Shown here piece by piece: positions 41,363 to 49,987 of a stretch of 64,000 bases of DNA. Below the pieces are notes generated by a model. That model saw only the letters and a list, made by a program, of their open reading frames with translations. It was not told the origin of the DNA and did no database searches. Origin of the DNA: Streptomyces antnestii (GTDB lineage: Bacteria; Actinomycetota; Actinomycetes; Streptomycetales; Streptomycetaceae); the NCBI RefSeq assembly GCF_004005495.1, contig NZ_RZYA01000032.1, positions 1-64,000 on the forward strand, given 5' to 3'. Positions within the stretch are counted from its first letter, which is position 1. Each line of letters opens with the position of its first letter. The translations under genes and the position numbers were made by a program.

Positions 41363-42885
41363 CCTGCCGCCGGATACGGAAGCAGCTCCGCGGCCGTCTT
41401 CTCCCAGGACGCCTTGAGCTCCGCGAGCAGCTCGGGCCGGTCCGGTGCCAGATCGGCCTGCTCACGGGAGTCCTGGGCGAGGTTGTACAGGTGGTCCTTG
41501 CCGCTCGCGTCCTGGTAGTACTTCCAGTCGCCGCGCCGCAGCGCCCGGTTGGCCCGTACGCGCCAGAACAGTTCGCGCTCGGGCAGCTCCTCGCCCCGCA
41601 GCAGGTAGCCGGCGAGGCTGGTGCCGTCCAGCGGGTACGCGGGGTGGGGCCGGGCGCCGGCCAGTTCGAGGAAGGTGGCGGTCCAGTCGGGGGAGTAGTT
41701 GGGCTCGGGGCTGACCTGGTGCGTGTCGATCCGAGCCGGCCAGCGCACGATGGTCGGCACGCGGATGCCGCCCTCCAGCAGCTGGGATTTGTTGCCGCTG
41801 AGCGGCCAGTTGTGGGAGAAGCGCTCGCCCCCGTTGTCACTGGCGAACAGCACCAGCGTGTTCTCCTCCTGCCCGGAACGCCGCAGCGCCGCCAGCACTT
41901 CGCCAATCGCGGCGTCGAGGCTCTCGACCATCTCCGCGTACTTCTTGACGGAACCGCCGTCGTTGTGGAGCAGCGCGCTGAGGACCTGCCCCTGGTTGCT
42001 CGCCGCGCGTATCTTCGCGGCGATCTCCGCCGCGTTCTTCGCGTCGTCCTCGGCGAGCCAGGGCCAGTGCGGGGTGGTGAAGTTGAGGTTGAGCAGCCAC
42101 GGCTTGTCGTGGTCGCGGCTGACGTACTCCACGGCCCGCTCGGTCAGGACCGTCGTGTAGTAGCGCAGGTCCTTGTAGGTCGCGTCGCCCTCGTAGAGGT
42201 CGTAGTCGCCGAGCTGTCCGAGCTTGGAAAAGTACTCCAGTACGCCGCCGAAGTTGCCGAAGAACTCGTCCCAGCCGGACTTGGTGGGGCTGTAGTCCGG
42301 CAGCCAGCCGCAGTGCCACTTGCCGATGAGCGCGGTCGAGTAGTCCGCCGCCTTCAACAGGGAGGCGAGCGTGGGGTGGTTGGGGTCGAGCCCCTGGGAC
42401 TTGTCGCCGACAGGTTCGGCGAGTCCACCCTTCGTGCGGCCCGGGTAGCGGCCGGTGTACAGGCTGAACCGGGTCGGGGAGCAGGTCGCCGAGCCCGAGT
42501 ACGCGTCGGTGAAACGCACACCCTCACGGGCGAGGCGGTCCAGGTTGGGGGTCTTGATGTGCGGTGCGCCGTACGACGACAGGTCGGCCCAGCCGAGGTC
42601 GTCGCCGAGGATGACCAGCAGGTTCGGCCGGCGGCCGTGCCCTGCGCCCGCGCGGGCCCGGAAGGGCTTCTCCTCGGTGGCGCCGGAGGTGGTCGTGCCG
42701 GACACGGCTGTGCCTGTCTCGGTCGTGCCCGACGCAGCCGCAGCCGGTGCGGCCACAGCGGTCAGGGCGCCACCGCCGACGAGCCCGCCGAACAGCCGCC
42801 GGGAGATGCCGTCACGGGCGTCGGCGGGCGTGGCGGCCTCGGAGGACAAGGAGGAGGTATCGGGTATACGCGGTAGATAGGACAT
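41359..42885 (-). CDS. Tat-exported arylsulfatase
   Basis: A 508-residue protein. GISRRLFGGLVGGG followed by an Ala-rich stretch is a twin-arginine signal. The sulfatase core starts NLLVILGDDLGWADLSSYGA with metal-binding Asp pair; SATCSPTRFSLYTGRYP contains the CxPxR motif whose cysteine becomes formylglycine; GKWHCGW, TTPHWPW and FASDNGGERFSHNW supply further active-site residues. It releases sulfate from organic sulfate esters outside the cell. A conserved sulfur-linked leader peptide is encoded just upstream. Confidence 0.93.
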   Translation of the reverse strand: MSYLPRIPDTSSLSSEAATPADARDGISRRLFGGLVGGGALTAVAAPAAAASGTTETGTAVSGTTTSGATEEKPFRARAGAGHGRRPNLLVILGDDLGWADLSSYGAPHIKTPNLDRLAREGVRFTDAYSGSATCSPTRFSLYTGRYPGRTKGGLAEPVGDKSQGLDPNHPTLASLLKAADYSTALIGKWHCGWLPDYSPTKSGWDEFFGNFGGVLEYFSKLGQLGDYDLYEGDATYKDLRYYTTVLTERAVEYVSRDHDKPWLLNLNFTTPHWPWLAEDDAKNAAEIAAKIRAASNQGQVLSALLHNDGGSVKKYAEMVESLDAAIGEVLAALRRSGQEENTLVLFASDNGGERFSHNWPLSGNKSQLLEGGIRVPTIVRWPARIDTHQVSPEPNYSPDWTATFLELAGARPHPAYPLDGTSLAGYLLRGEELPERELFWRVRANRALRRGDWKYYQDASGKDHLYNLAQDSREQADLAPDRPELLAELKASWEKTAAELLPYPAAG

Positions 42886-43031
42886 GGGTGTTCCTTGAGA
42901 GCGTAGGGGGAGCGCGCGAGGGCAGGGGCCGACCCGTCAGTGCGCGCGGACGCGCATGAGTACGGAGGCGCGCGCGGCACGAAGGAGGAGGAGCCTGCGC
43001 AAGGCCAGAAAGACGAGAGAGATCTGCGGGG

Positions 43032-43127
43032 TCAGCGACAGATGGCGCTGGACTGCCGGCACAGATCGACATGGCGCCGCTCCACCAGCGCGGAGGCCGC
43101 GCACGGGTGATCAGCGGAAGCATTCAT
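43032..43127 (-). CDS. Leader peptide of the RRHVDLCRQSSAIC type
   Basis: A 31-residue peptide starting MNASADHP and ending in ERRHVDLCRQSSAICR. This ending is the conserved mark of short actinobacterial leader peptides found before sulfur-assimilation genes. Two cysteine codons near its end suggest attenuation by cysteine supply: ribosome stalling would change expression of the sulfatase, whose start lies about 146 bases downstream on the same strand. It is too short to be called by ordinary gene finders. Confidence 0.85.
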   Translation of the reverse strand: MNASADHPCAASALVERRHVDLCRQSSAICR

Positions 43128-43281
43128 GATCAAGACCTTGCCCATGGGGCACTCGGGGTGTCAAGGGGGCGTCCGCACCGTGAGCGAGAAGATGTCTGTG
43201 TCCGCCGGTGACATACGCAGAGACGCGCCGCAGGGCCTGATCCTCTCCTGCCGAGGGTCAGGCCCCGCCCACCTGGCAGCG

Positions 43282-44207
43282 GTGTCACTTCTCACGGACG
43301 GCGAGTGGGCGGTCCTCGAACCGCTGCTGCCCAGGAGCAACACAGGTGCCGCTGGTGGCGGGACCACCGTCAGGTGATCAACGGGATCATCCACCGGCTC
43401 AGTACCGGCAGTCAGTGGCGCAAGCTGCCCGAACGCTTCGGCCCGTGGAAGACCGTCCACAAACGCCATGCGCTGTGGTCGGCCGACGGCACCTGGGAAC
43501 GACTGCTCCAGCACGTCCAGGCCGCCGCCGACTCAGTGGGGCGACATCGACTGGAATATCAACGTCGACTCCACCTCGATCCGTGCCCACCAGCACGCCG
43601 CCGGCGCCCCGACCAATCCGCCACCAGCACCTGGCGATGCCTCAAAGGGGGCCCTGCAAAGATCAGTTCACGTGGGTGCGCACATGAGCCTGGGACGGTT
43701 CCCGGCGGAGGTGGTGCGGCGGGCGAGGCTCTCGGCCGCTCCCGCGGCGGGCTCACCATGAAGATCCACCTGAGCGCGGACGGCAGATGCCGCCCGCTCT
43801 CCCTGGTCCTCACCCCGGCCAGCGGGCGGACTGCACGCAGTTCGAGCCGGTCATGGGCAAGATCCGCGTCCCCCGCCTCGGCGCCGGCCGGCCCAGGCGG
43901 CTGCCGGACAGCGTCGCGCCGACAAGGCGTACAGCAACGGTCTGATCCGCTCCTACCTGAGACGACGCGGCATCCGACACGTCATCCCGGAGAAGCGTGA
44001 CTCCAGAACCGCCCGCTGGCGCAGAGGTTCGGACGGCAGCCGACCGCCCGGCTTCGACAAGACCCGGTACAAAGCCAGAACACCGTCGAGCGAGCGATCA
44101 ACAAGATCAAACAATTCCGGGCCGTCGCCACCCGCTATGACAAGCGCCAGTACGTCTACCTCGGCACCGTCACCGCCGCCGCACTCCTCATCTGGCTTCG
44201 CTCGTGA
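43282..44207 (+). pseudogene. IS5-family transposase, multiply frameshifted
   Basis: Pieces in different frames read VSLLTDGEWAVLEPLLP, VINGIIHRLSTGSQWRKLPE, FGPWKTVHKRHALWSADGTW, INVDSTSIRAHQHAAGA, TMKIHLSADGRCRPL, ADKAYSNGLIRSYLRRRGIR and NTVERAINKIKQFRAVATRY with a final LIWLRS. These are the DDE transposase of an IS5-type element in order, with at least three frameshifts. Its end overlaps the acetyltransferase gene's 3' end by about 20 bases. Element ends were not found. Confidence 0.85.
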
Positions 44208-44889
44208 TCACAACGCCCTGGCGGGATCCGAGGGCTGTGGCGTGATGGTCGATACCAAAGAGGGCCGCACAGCCTGCCAGTCCGCTCACGGTCACGGACA
44301 GATGCTTCTGAGAGTTCCAACCCTGCTGGGAGAGGCGCAAGTACTGAGACTCGACGACGTTTCCATCGAGGACGTCCCGGGATAGGCCGTCAGGCTCGTA
44401 ACCGAGCTTTCGCGAGATGGACAGCGATGCGTGATTGTCGGTGAAGGACACCGACCTGGCGAACACTGCGCCAAGTTCCACGAACGCCAGGTGCAGCAGA
44501 GCGATCCGCATCTCAGTGCCGAGCCCCTGGCCCTGGTGATCAACCCCCAGCCATGAACCCGAGACGATCTCGCGTCGGATGCCGAAGTTCTCAGCCCGCA
44601 TCTCCTGGATGCCCACGGGGTGCCCCTCGAAGAACACGACGAGCTCCAGAGCCCAGTCATCGGGTGACCATGAACCCAAGCGGCTCCAATGCTGCTGCAC
44701 GACGTGACGAGCGCGCTCAACCGGCGGACGATCCGTCCACGGCGTCAGAAATGGACGTGCGCCAGGGGCATGCACTCCTCGTGATGCCACTTCGGCCACC
44801 GCCGCGAGCTCTTCCTCGGAAGGAAGCCGCAACTCAAGACGGGGCGACCGCACACGCAGCGCCTTGAGCGGCCAGATGTCGATCAACAT
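44188..44889 (-). CDS. GNAT-family N-acetyltransferase (RimJ/RimL-like)
   Basis: A 233-residue protein. The acetyl-CoA loop is HQGQGLGTEMRIALLHLAFV and the neighbouring strand is GSWLGVD; FTDNHASLSISRKLGYEPDG is the conserved C-terminal part of the RimL type. It acetylates an amino group on a protein or small molecule. The last 30 residues overlap and run antisense to the decayed transposase end, so the C-terminus may be non-native. Confidence 0.88.
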   Translation of the reverse strand: MLIDIWPLKALRVRSPRLELRLPSEEELAAVAEVASRGVHAPGARPFLTPWTDRPPVERARHVVQQHWSRLGSWSPDDWALELVVFFEGHPVGIQEMRAENFGIRREIVSGSWLGVDHQGQGLGTEMRIALLHLAFVELGAVFARSVSFTDNHASLSISRKLGYEPDGLSRDVLDGNVVESQYLRLSQQGWNSQKHLSVTVSGLAGCAALFGIDHHATALGSRQGVVITSEAR

Positions 44890-45249
44890 GCGTGCCAGTG
44901 TGCACAGATGTACGTGGGGACGCCCTGCCTTTCAAGATCTTCGTCTGTCTCAGAGCAGATCGGCGAGACACCCCCTAGTCGGGCAGGTCCTCCGATCGCG
45001 TCCGTTGTTCATGGTGACGCGCGACGGTGCGAGTACTGAATGGGACTCGATGCCCTCCGAGGAGGACGGCGTGGCCTCGTTCAGCCGCCCACTCCACTGA
45101 GCGCAGCAGACCCCCTCCGGTGCACGCCGGACGACGTGCACCGATTGGAGCGGCGCCATCAGGCCATCCTCCACCACCGCTGCGTCCTCCCGGGCGGGCT
45201 ACCGCGGCTTGGAGGGCACACGCAGTTCCTCTTCGCTCGCAAACGGACC
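44890..45249. other. Gene-free stretch between convergently oriented debris
   Basis: No supported gene. It holds the upstream region of the acetyltransferase gene and the 3' flank of the next gene. A short plus-strand piece reading TEWDSMPSEEDGVASF before a stop near 45100 looks like a protein tail but has no recognisable source. Confidence 0.4.
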
Positions 45250-45948
45250 TCACCGCGCTGGGCGCCCCGCTCGCAGTCGTGCGCGTGTATCGGGAGCTGC
45301 CGCCAACGCCACGATGTTGTTTGCCGGGACGACGCGTGCGGGGCCCAGTGTGACTCCGGAGTTGAGCTTGCAGCCTCGGCCGAGGGCGACGCCTGGGCCG
45401 AGGCTGATGTTGTTGCCGGTCTGGACGTGGTCGCCGATGAGTGCCCCGAACTGTGGGGTGCCGCATCGGTACAGGCCGTCAGGCAGGCGCAGGATGACTT
45501 CTCTGTCGGGGTGGCGCATGTCCTGGCTGAGGTGGATGGCCGCGACGGTGACGAGTGCGGACAGGTGGGCCTCGGCGCCGATGAGCGTTCGGTTGATGCC
45601 GATGCGGTGGCCCAGGACGCTGCCTTGTCCGACGTAGGCGTTGGTGACCTCGCAGTTGAAGCCGATGCCGGCGCCGGGGCCGATGACGGTGTGGCCGCGT
45701 ACGGTGCTGAACTCCCAGACCTGGGCGTGGGGTCCGACGATCACATCGTCGCCGACGAGGGCGTACGGGTGGATGCGGGCTGTCGGGTGGATGCGGTGCC
45801 GGGTCCGCTTGAGGGCGTCGGCGTGCAGGTCGGGCCAGTGGGCGAGGAATTGCGCGAGGTCCCGGTCGGCGAGTTCTCCGTAGGGGGTGCGGGCGAGGTC
45901 GGGGTCTTGCGGGGACCGGATGTAGTCACCCAGCGGTAGTACGGGCAT
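45250..45948 (-). CDS. Left-handed beta-helix acyltransferase-like protein
   Basis: The ATG with GGAGA upstream gives 232 residues. After 70 residues the hexapeptide pattern begins: IHPTARIHPYALVGDDVIVG, VWEFSTVRGHTVIGPGAGIG, then later IGDHVQTGNNISLGPGVAL. Such coils build the parallel helix of sugar or thioester acyltransferases; HRIGINRTLIG and NCEVTNAYVG are further turns. The acceptor is unknown. The last 20 residues (AAAPDTRARLRAGRPAR) are probably disordered. Stands alone. Confidence 0.82.
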   Translation of the reverse strand: MPVLPLGDYIRSPQDPDLARTPYGELADRDLAQFLAHWPDLHADALKRTRHRIHPTARIHPYALVGDDVIVGPHAQVWEFSTVRGHTVIGPGAGIGFNCEVTNAYVGQGSVLGHRIGINRTLIGAEAHLSALVTVAAIHLSQDMRHPDREVILRLPDGLYRCGTPQFGALIGDHVQTGNNISLGPGVALGRGCKLNSGVTLGPARVVPANNIVALAAAPDTRARLRAGRPAR

Positions 45949-46194
45949 AGGGGTCTCCTGCCGGCGCGTGGCCGGACCTGAACACCGCAAACGGTTCTTG
46001 GCCGCTGTCCGACAGGCCCTCGGCGCCCAGCCGGACCTCGGGTCAGGTAACCAGCGTCATGCCTGATCTGGGGGTTGAGACTGGTGAGCTCGCATGTTGA
46101 TGTGTCGCGTATTCGCTGGGATTTCACGGCATCGGTCACGGTGATTAGCTGGTTCAGGGTGGTTTTCCGTGGGCCAGGTTGGGGCGATGTGGGG

Positions 46195-46581
46195 ATGGCG
46201 AGTGATTTGGCGGAGCCGTCAGCTTCGGAGTTGGCAGAGGGCATGCGCGCTGCGCTCATGCATGCCCGGTGGGATCCGGACGGTGATCCGGCGGTCGCCG
46301 TTGATGTGCTGGGCGCCTTGGTCGAAGGCGTGTGTGGTCCGGTCGGTTCGGTGGCGGCCGGACAGATCGTTTTCGACTCGGAGGCTCTGGGAACGGTGTA
46401 CCTGTTCTGTGCTTCGGTGAACAAGTCCCTTGATCGGAATCACCCGGCGCGGCCGCCCGCTCACCGGGGTTTGTCGCCTGCGGAGCATCTCGCCTTCGTG
46501 CAGCCCTTGCTGCCCGGATTTCATCGGCGGCAGCAGGAGGTACTACAGCTTCTGGATCAGGAGTTTCCGCCAGACAACTGA
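46195..46581 (+). CDS. Hypothetical protein
   Basis: A 128-residue product from an internal ATG; upstream codons of the frame look non-coding. ASELAEGMRAALMHARWDPD and AAGQIVFDSEALGTVYLFCA are coherent helical and beta text, but no family is recognised. It lies next to a decayed recombinase and may belong to the same foreign insertion. Confidence 0.5.
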   Translation: MASDLAEPSASELAEGMRAALMHARWDPDGDPAVAVDVLGALVEGVCGPVGSVAAGQIVFDSEALGTVYLFCASVNKSLDRNHPARPPAHRGLSPAEHLAFVQPLLPGFHRRQQEVLQLLDQEFPPDN

Positions 46582-46623
46582 TCTCGCGAGCGTGCGGAGC
46601 GGCGAACCCGAGCTCAGGCGCAC

Positions 46624-47290
46624 TCACCGTGTGTGGTCGCCCGGAGCGTATCGGCTCCAGGTCCCTCCGGCTTCGGTGACCCGGGGCGCTGTCTTGTCGT
46701 GGTAACCGAGCGCCTTCGCGATGACGGGGGCCTAGGCATGCAGGACGAGTTGGCGGATCTCGGAGGTCGTGCCGCGCTGTGGCGGGACGCCGATCTTTCG
46801 CAGGTGGACTTGGAGACTGACCGGGTTCATCGGCTGTCCGGGCTGGCGGCCAGGGAAGAGCCACTGTGAGCTTCTGCTGCTGGCATAGGGCAGGTGCCTG
46901 CAGGCCTGGACGTATGCCCGCATGAGGTCAGCGACGATCTGCGGAAGTGGGGACGGTGGGTCTCCCAGCCGGACGATGCGGGTGACGGGTTGCGCATAGA
47001 GAAGAACGAGGCGGCGGCAACCCGGGCTCGCAAGGGCAGGGAGTCGTCGTTGAGGGCCCGCCGTAGAATGGCGAGCCGACGATGCTGGTGCAGCGATGCT
47101 TGGTCCTGGTTGATGACCTGGGGTGGCAGGGTGAGGCGGGACATCCGGCTCGTCTTCATGCACCAGCGCAGGAACGTCTGGGCCGGGCGCCGGGTGGCCC
47201 TTCTCGGTGTGCCAGGCGTCGAGGTCGGCCTGCTGGCAGTGCCCGCCCACAAGGTGCCCCGCGGCCGGCCGGTTCTGGCTCCACGCACCC
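46624..47290 (-). pseudogene. Decayed site-specific recombinase (phage-integrase type)
   Basis: On the reverse strand, pieces in two frames read DQASLHQHRRLAILRRAL, then LLYAQPVTRIVRLGDPP, SSQWLFPGRQPGQPMNPVSL and RQLVLHA; after an in-frame TAG the text continues APVIAKALGYHDKTA and WSRYAPGDHTR to a TGA. The order (helical arm-region, beta region with LFPG, then ALGYH) matches streptomycete integrase-like proteins where the final GHH box is degenerate. At least one frameshift and one nonsense change. Confidence 0.7.
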
Positions 47291-47379
47291 TACGGCCGCG
47301 GTCAGCTCATTGACCCCGTGCATCTCGCCTCCGCGCTCGGCCCCGGCGGGCCCCGCATCCTTGCGGAGGCGTTCGTATG
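47263..47379 (+). pseudogene. C-terminal fragment of an unknown protein
   Basis: The frame reads GRFWLHAPYGRGQLIDP, then VHLASALGPGGPRILAEAFV and stops at a TGA overlapping the next gene's ATG (ATGA). The stop/start overlap shows it was the upstream gene of that operon; its 5' part is gone, replaced by the decayed recombinase. Confidence 0.45.
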
Positions 47380-47718
47380 ACGACGGTTCTCAGAGGCACT
47401 GCGTTGCCGACGCCCACGGCAAGCGAGGTGATCGAGGCGGCGCTGTCCGCGCCGCGCGACTACCCCGGCCCTGATCGGCTGCGGTATCTGTACGCGGCGG
47501 CACGGCAGATGATCCAGGTACGGCTACCGGTCGTGGCCGCTCAGGTCGAGGACGCGCCCAGCGGACCGGAGCGCGCATCACGGGAGCGCGCGATGGACGA
47601 GGCGGAAGCAATCCTGTGCGACGGCCTGAGCCCGAGTTGCCTCGCGGCGTCCCTCACGGTGAGCGCCCTGGGGCGCGCACTGCTCGGCCTCGAACAGTTC
47701 ACGGGAGCCGACCGATGA
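47377..47718 (+). CDS. DUF6415-like protein
   Basis: A 113-residue protein: YPGPDRLRYLYAAARQMIQV and LAASLTVSALGRALLGLEQF resemble the DUF6415 family found in Streptomyces in small strain-specific operons and some natural-product loci. All-helical, soluble, function unknown. Start and stop both overlap neighbours (ATGA at each end), so it sits in a translationally coupled operon. Confidence 0.65.
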   Translation: MTTVLRGTALPTPTASEVIEAALSAPRDYPGPDRLRYLYAAARQMIQVRLPVVAAQVEDAPSGPERASRERAMDEAEAILCDGLSPSCLAASLTVSALGRALLGLEQFTGADR

Positions 47719-47850
47719 GCCCGAAGCGCACCGCCACAGCCGAGCACATCGAGATCCCCGGCATCTGCTTCATCCGTCAGCCCGAGGGCGTACGGCGCTG
47801 CACCCTGTCGGCCGGCCACTACGGCGAGCACCGGCACCCCCCAGGGCCGC
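47715..47850 (+). pseudogene. Start of a small hypothetical gene, frameshifted
   Basis: MSPKRTATAEHIEIPGICFI and GVRRCTLSAGHYGEHRHP look like a short streptomycete protein with a CxLxxGHxGxHxH zinc-binding-type motif. After this the frame loses sense while the next gene's coding begins in another frame without its own N-terminus, so the two appear fused by a small deletion. Confidence 0.5.
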
Positions 47851-47865
47851 ACCCTGGTCCTGGAC

Positions 47866-48111
47866 GTGCTGCCGGCGACCTTCCCGTGGGTGCGCTACCT
47901 CCCCGCGCACGAAGTGCGCGAGTTCTCCGTCGAGCTGGTCGACGCGCTCGGCGCCGCAACGTCCCTGGACAACACAGCGGGCGTGGCCCAGCTGCTCACC
48001 GAGTGGCGGCACACGGCCGAGGTGCATGCCGATCCCGAGCTCTACGCCGCGCTGACCACCGACTCGGGCGAGGACTACGGACCGGTGCCCGAGCCCGGAA
48101 CCGCCGCGTGA
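47866..48111 (+). CDS. Putative antitoxin-like partner protein
   Basis: Reads LPATFPWVRYLPAHEVREFS, VELVDALGAATSLDN and VAQLLTEWRHTAEVHADPEL, a sequence type common in Streptomyces directly upstream of a RelE-like partner. The N-terminus seems shortened: sense coding (TLVLD) extends a few codons before the GTG given. Its stop overlaps the GTG of the next gene (GTGA). Role inferred from arrangement. Confidence 0.5.
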   Translation: MLPATFPWVRYLPAHEVREFSVELVDALGAATSLDNTAGVAQLLTEWRHTAEVHADPELYAALTTDSGEDYGPVPEPGTAA

Positions 48112-48463
48112 GCCCGACGCGCGGAGACCGCGCCGCCCCGCCGCCGGGTCCCGACGAGTGGGATATCCGCTTCGCCAACGGCGAGGCCGCCAAAGGATGG
48201 GAGCAGTTGGGCGCCCAGGCCGCGGGCAAAACCCGCGCCGCCTGGCACCTGATGCGAACGGACCCGGCCCCGGCCGCCCGCACCGAGCGCCACCACCGGC
48301 TCAAGGGCGAGCTAGCCCGCGGCGAGCACCGCGGCGAGACGATGGACCGCTGGCAGATCGAGGTCACCGCCGGCGGCCGCGTCTGGTACCTGCTCGACGT
48401 CGAGCGCGCACGGTCTGGATCGACCGCGCCTCCACCGGCCACCCCAAGGCCACTGACCGCTGA
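48108..48463 (+). pseudogene. RelE-like toxin-type protein, frameshifted near its end
   Basis: The product starts at a GTG and reads DEWDIRFANGEAAKGWEQLG, HHRLKGELARGEHRGETMDR and WQIEVTAGGRVWYLLDVE, which fits RelE/HigB-fold cytotoxic proteins. Near 48408 one base shifts the frame: the natural ending TVWIDRASTGHPKATDR lies in the next frame. The C-terminal strand is therefore lost from the main frame, so the toxin is probably inactive. It follows and overlaps the putative antitoxin. Confidence 0.55.
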
Positions 48464-48639
48464 CCGCGCCGCGGGCCGACGGCCTCGCAGCCGCCGGCAC
48501 AGACAAGAAGACCGCGGCGAAGAAGACGACCAGCAAGTCCAGGCGCAGCGCCTAGGAGCGTGGGTCAGTAATGGGGAGCGGTCGCAGTCGTGCGACTACC
48601 GCAGCCTGTCGTTCCGTAGATGCGTCGGGAAAAGTTGAC

Positions 48640-48659
48640 GCGTCGGAACCTTCCGACGC
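48640..48659. promoter_or_regulatory. ArsR operator palindrome
   Basis: GCGTCGGAACCTTCCGACGC is a perfect 20-bp palindrome ending a few bases before the arsR-type start; a half-copy TGCGTCGGGA precedes it. It is the likely autoregulatory site. Confidence 0.85.
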
Positions 48660-48662
48660 ATA

Positions 48663-48986
48663 TTGGTGGGCGTGGCAGCAGTCGATGTGTTCAGCGCGCT
48701 GGCCAATCCAGTGCGGCGCAGGTTGCTGGAGGCGCTGCGGGACGGTCCGAGCGCGGCCGGTGATCTCGCTGGCCAGTTCGCGCTCAGCAGGCCCGCGGTC
48801 TCCGAGCATCTGTCGGTGCTCAGGAACGCGGGGTTGGTGCGGGAGGAGCCGCGGGGGCGGCATCGCTACTACCACCTCGAGGCGAAGCCACTTGCCGAGG
48901 TAGGCAACTGGCTGCATCCCTTCGAGCACTACTGGCGTGGCCGGATGGCGGCGCTGGCCGACCTGATCGACGAGGAGAACCCGTGA
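48663..48986 (+). CDS. ArsR-family regulator
   Basis: A 107-residue protein: VDVFSALANPVRRRLLEALR and LAGQFALSRPAVSEHLSVLR followed by LVREEPRGRHRYYHLE are the standard small winged helix. No metal-binding CVC motif, so it belongs to the group paired with SRPBCC proteins. A GTG 9 bases further in is an alternative start. Its stop overlaps the next gene's start (GTGA) and a strong palindrome lies at its promoter. Confidence 0.9.
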   Translation: MVGVAAVDVFSALANPVRRRLLEALRDGPSAAGDLAGQFALSRPAVSEHLSVLRNAGLVREEPRGRHRYYHLEAKPLAEVGNWLHPFEHYWRGRMAALADLIDEENP

Positions 48987-49402
48987 CCACCAGTGTCCCG
49001 GCCGTCATCCGCTGCGACCAGTTCATCGCCCATTCGCCCTCGGCGGTCTGGAGGGCCTTGACCGACCCCGGCCTGCATGCGAAGTGGTGGGCCGCCGGTG
49101 ATGTGCAGCCCGTCGTAGGTCACCGCTTCACTCTGGACATGGGGCCATGGGGACACCAGGCGTGCGAGGTGCTCGCCGTCGAGCCCGAGCGCCTGCTGCG
49201 CTACAGCTTCGCCCCGGGCTCGCTGGACACCACGATCACCTGGCAGCTCGTCCCGGAGGGGGCCGGCACGCGCCTGTTCCTCGAACACGCCGGCTTCGAC
49301 TTGGACTCCCCGCTGGGCAAGGCCGCATTCGAGGGCATGGGACGTGGATGGCCCGACGTCCTGCAGCGCATCGAGCCGGTCCTCGCCGCGGCGACCCAGT
49401 AG
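48983..49402 (+). CDS. SRPBCC (AHSA1-type) small-molecule-binding protein
   Basis: A 139-residue protein: FIAHSPSAVWRALTDPGLHA with KWWAAGD, and TITWQLVPEGAGTRLFLEHA with GFD, are the START-like helix-grip signatures of AHSA1 proteins. It binds a hydrophobic ligand in a deep pocket. Coupled translation with the ArsR regulator is a very common actinobacterial pair. Confidence 0.9.
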   Translation: MTTSVPAVIRCDQFIAHSPSAVWRALTDPGLHAKWWAAGDVQPVVGHRFTLDMGPWGHQACEVLAVEPERLLRYSFAPGSLDTTITWQLVPEGAGTRLFLEHAGFDLDSPLGKAAFEGMGRGWPDVLQRIEPVLAAATQ

Positions 49403-49458
49403 GGAACCAGCGCGGCCACCCCGCCGCCCGCCAGGGTGCGAGAGCCCTCCCATGTCTC

Positions 49459-49944
49459 GTGATCACTGGTGCGGGTCGAGTCGGGCGAGGTGAGGCGGCC
49501 ACAGGGCCGTCTGACAGCGGTGGACAAGCGGTCCTGGCCGAGTCGTTTCTCCTGCTCGAGCCGTGGTGGGCGCTGCGCACGGGCTCGGTGCCGTACTGGG
49601 CGTTCTTTGGCACCGAGACCTCCCGCGCCGGCTTGGAGGCATACCTGGACGCCACCACCCCCTACGACGAGATCCGGATCCTGCTGTTCAACCACGGCAC
49701 CGACTCCATCGGCCTGGCCGGCGCGCAGGACTGGCAGCGCACGGCCGCCCGCGCACGCAAAGTTGGCGTTCTGACCGGCGTGGACGCCACCGCATACCCA
49801 CGCGACTTCGCCAGCTTCGTCCGCTCGCACCGGGAACTGAGCAAGATCCGCACCCGCTATCCATTGGCGCTGCCGCTCGATGCCGCCAACGCTGCCGCAG
49901 CACTCGCCGTGCGAAAGGAGATCACCTGGCGCCCGGCGATATGA
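49459..49944 (+). CDS. Hypothetical protein, start uncertain
   Basis: From about 49540 the text is coherent: LLLEPWWALRTGSVPYWAFF, YDEIRILLFNHGTDSIGLAG and LTGVDATAYPRDFASFVRSH, ending EITWRPAI. The GTG used lacks a ribosome site and the first 25 residues look non-coding, so the gene has probably lost its true 5' end next to the SRPBCC gene. No family recognised. Confidence 0.45.
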   Translation: MITGAGRVGRGEAATGPSDSGGQAVLAESFLLLEPWWALRTGSVPYWAFFGTETSRAGLEAYLDATTPYDEIRILLFNHGTDSIGLAGAQDWQRTAARARKVGVLTGVDATAYPRDFASFVRSHRELSKIRTRYPLALPLDAANAAAALAVRKEITWRPAI

Positions 49945-49987
49945 ATCACGCAACGCGGTGCCACTACGGCTTCGAAGGTTGCACCGG

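Noticed and set aside
44864..45100. Plus-strand frame ending EEDGVASFSRPLH as a small gene
   Set aside because: No start signal or family; the upstream part is antisense to the acetyltransferase gene.
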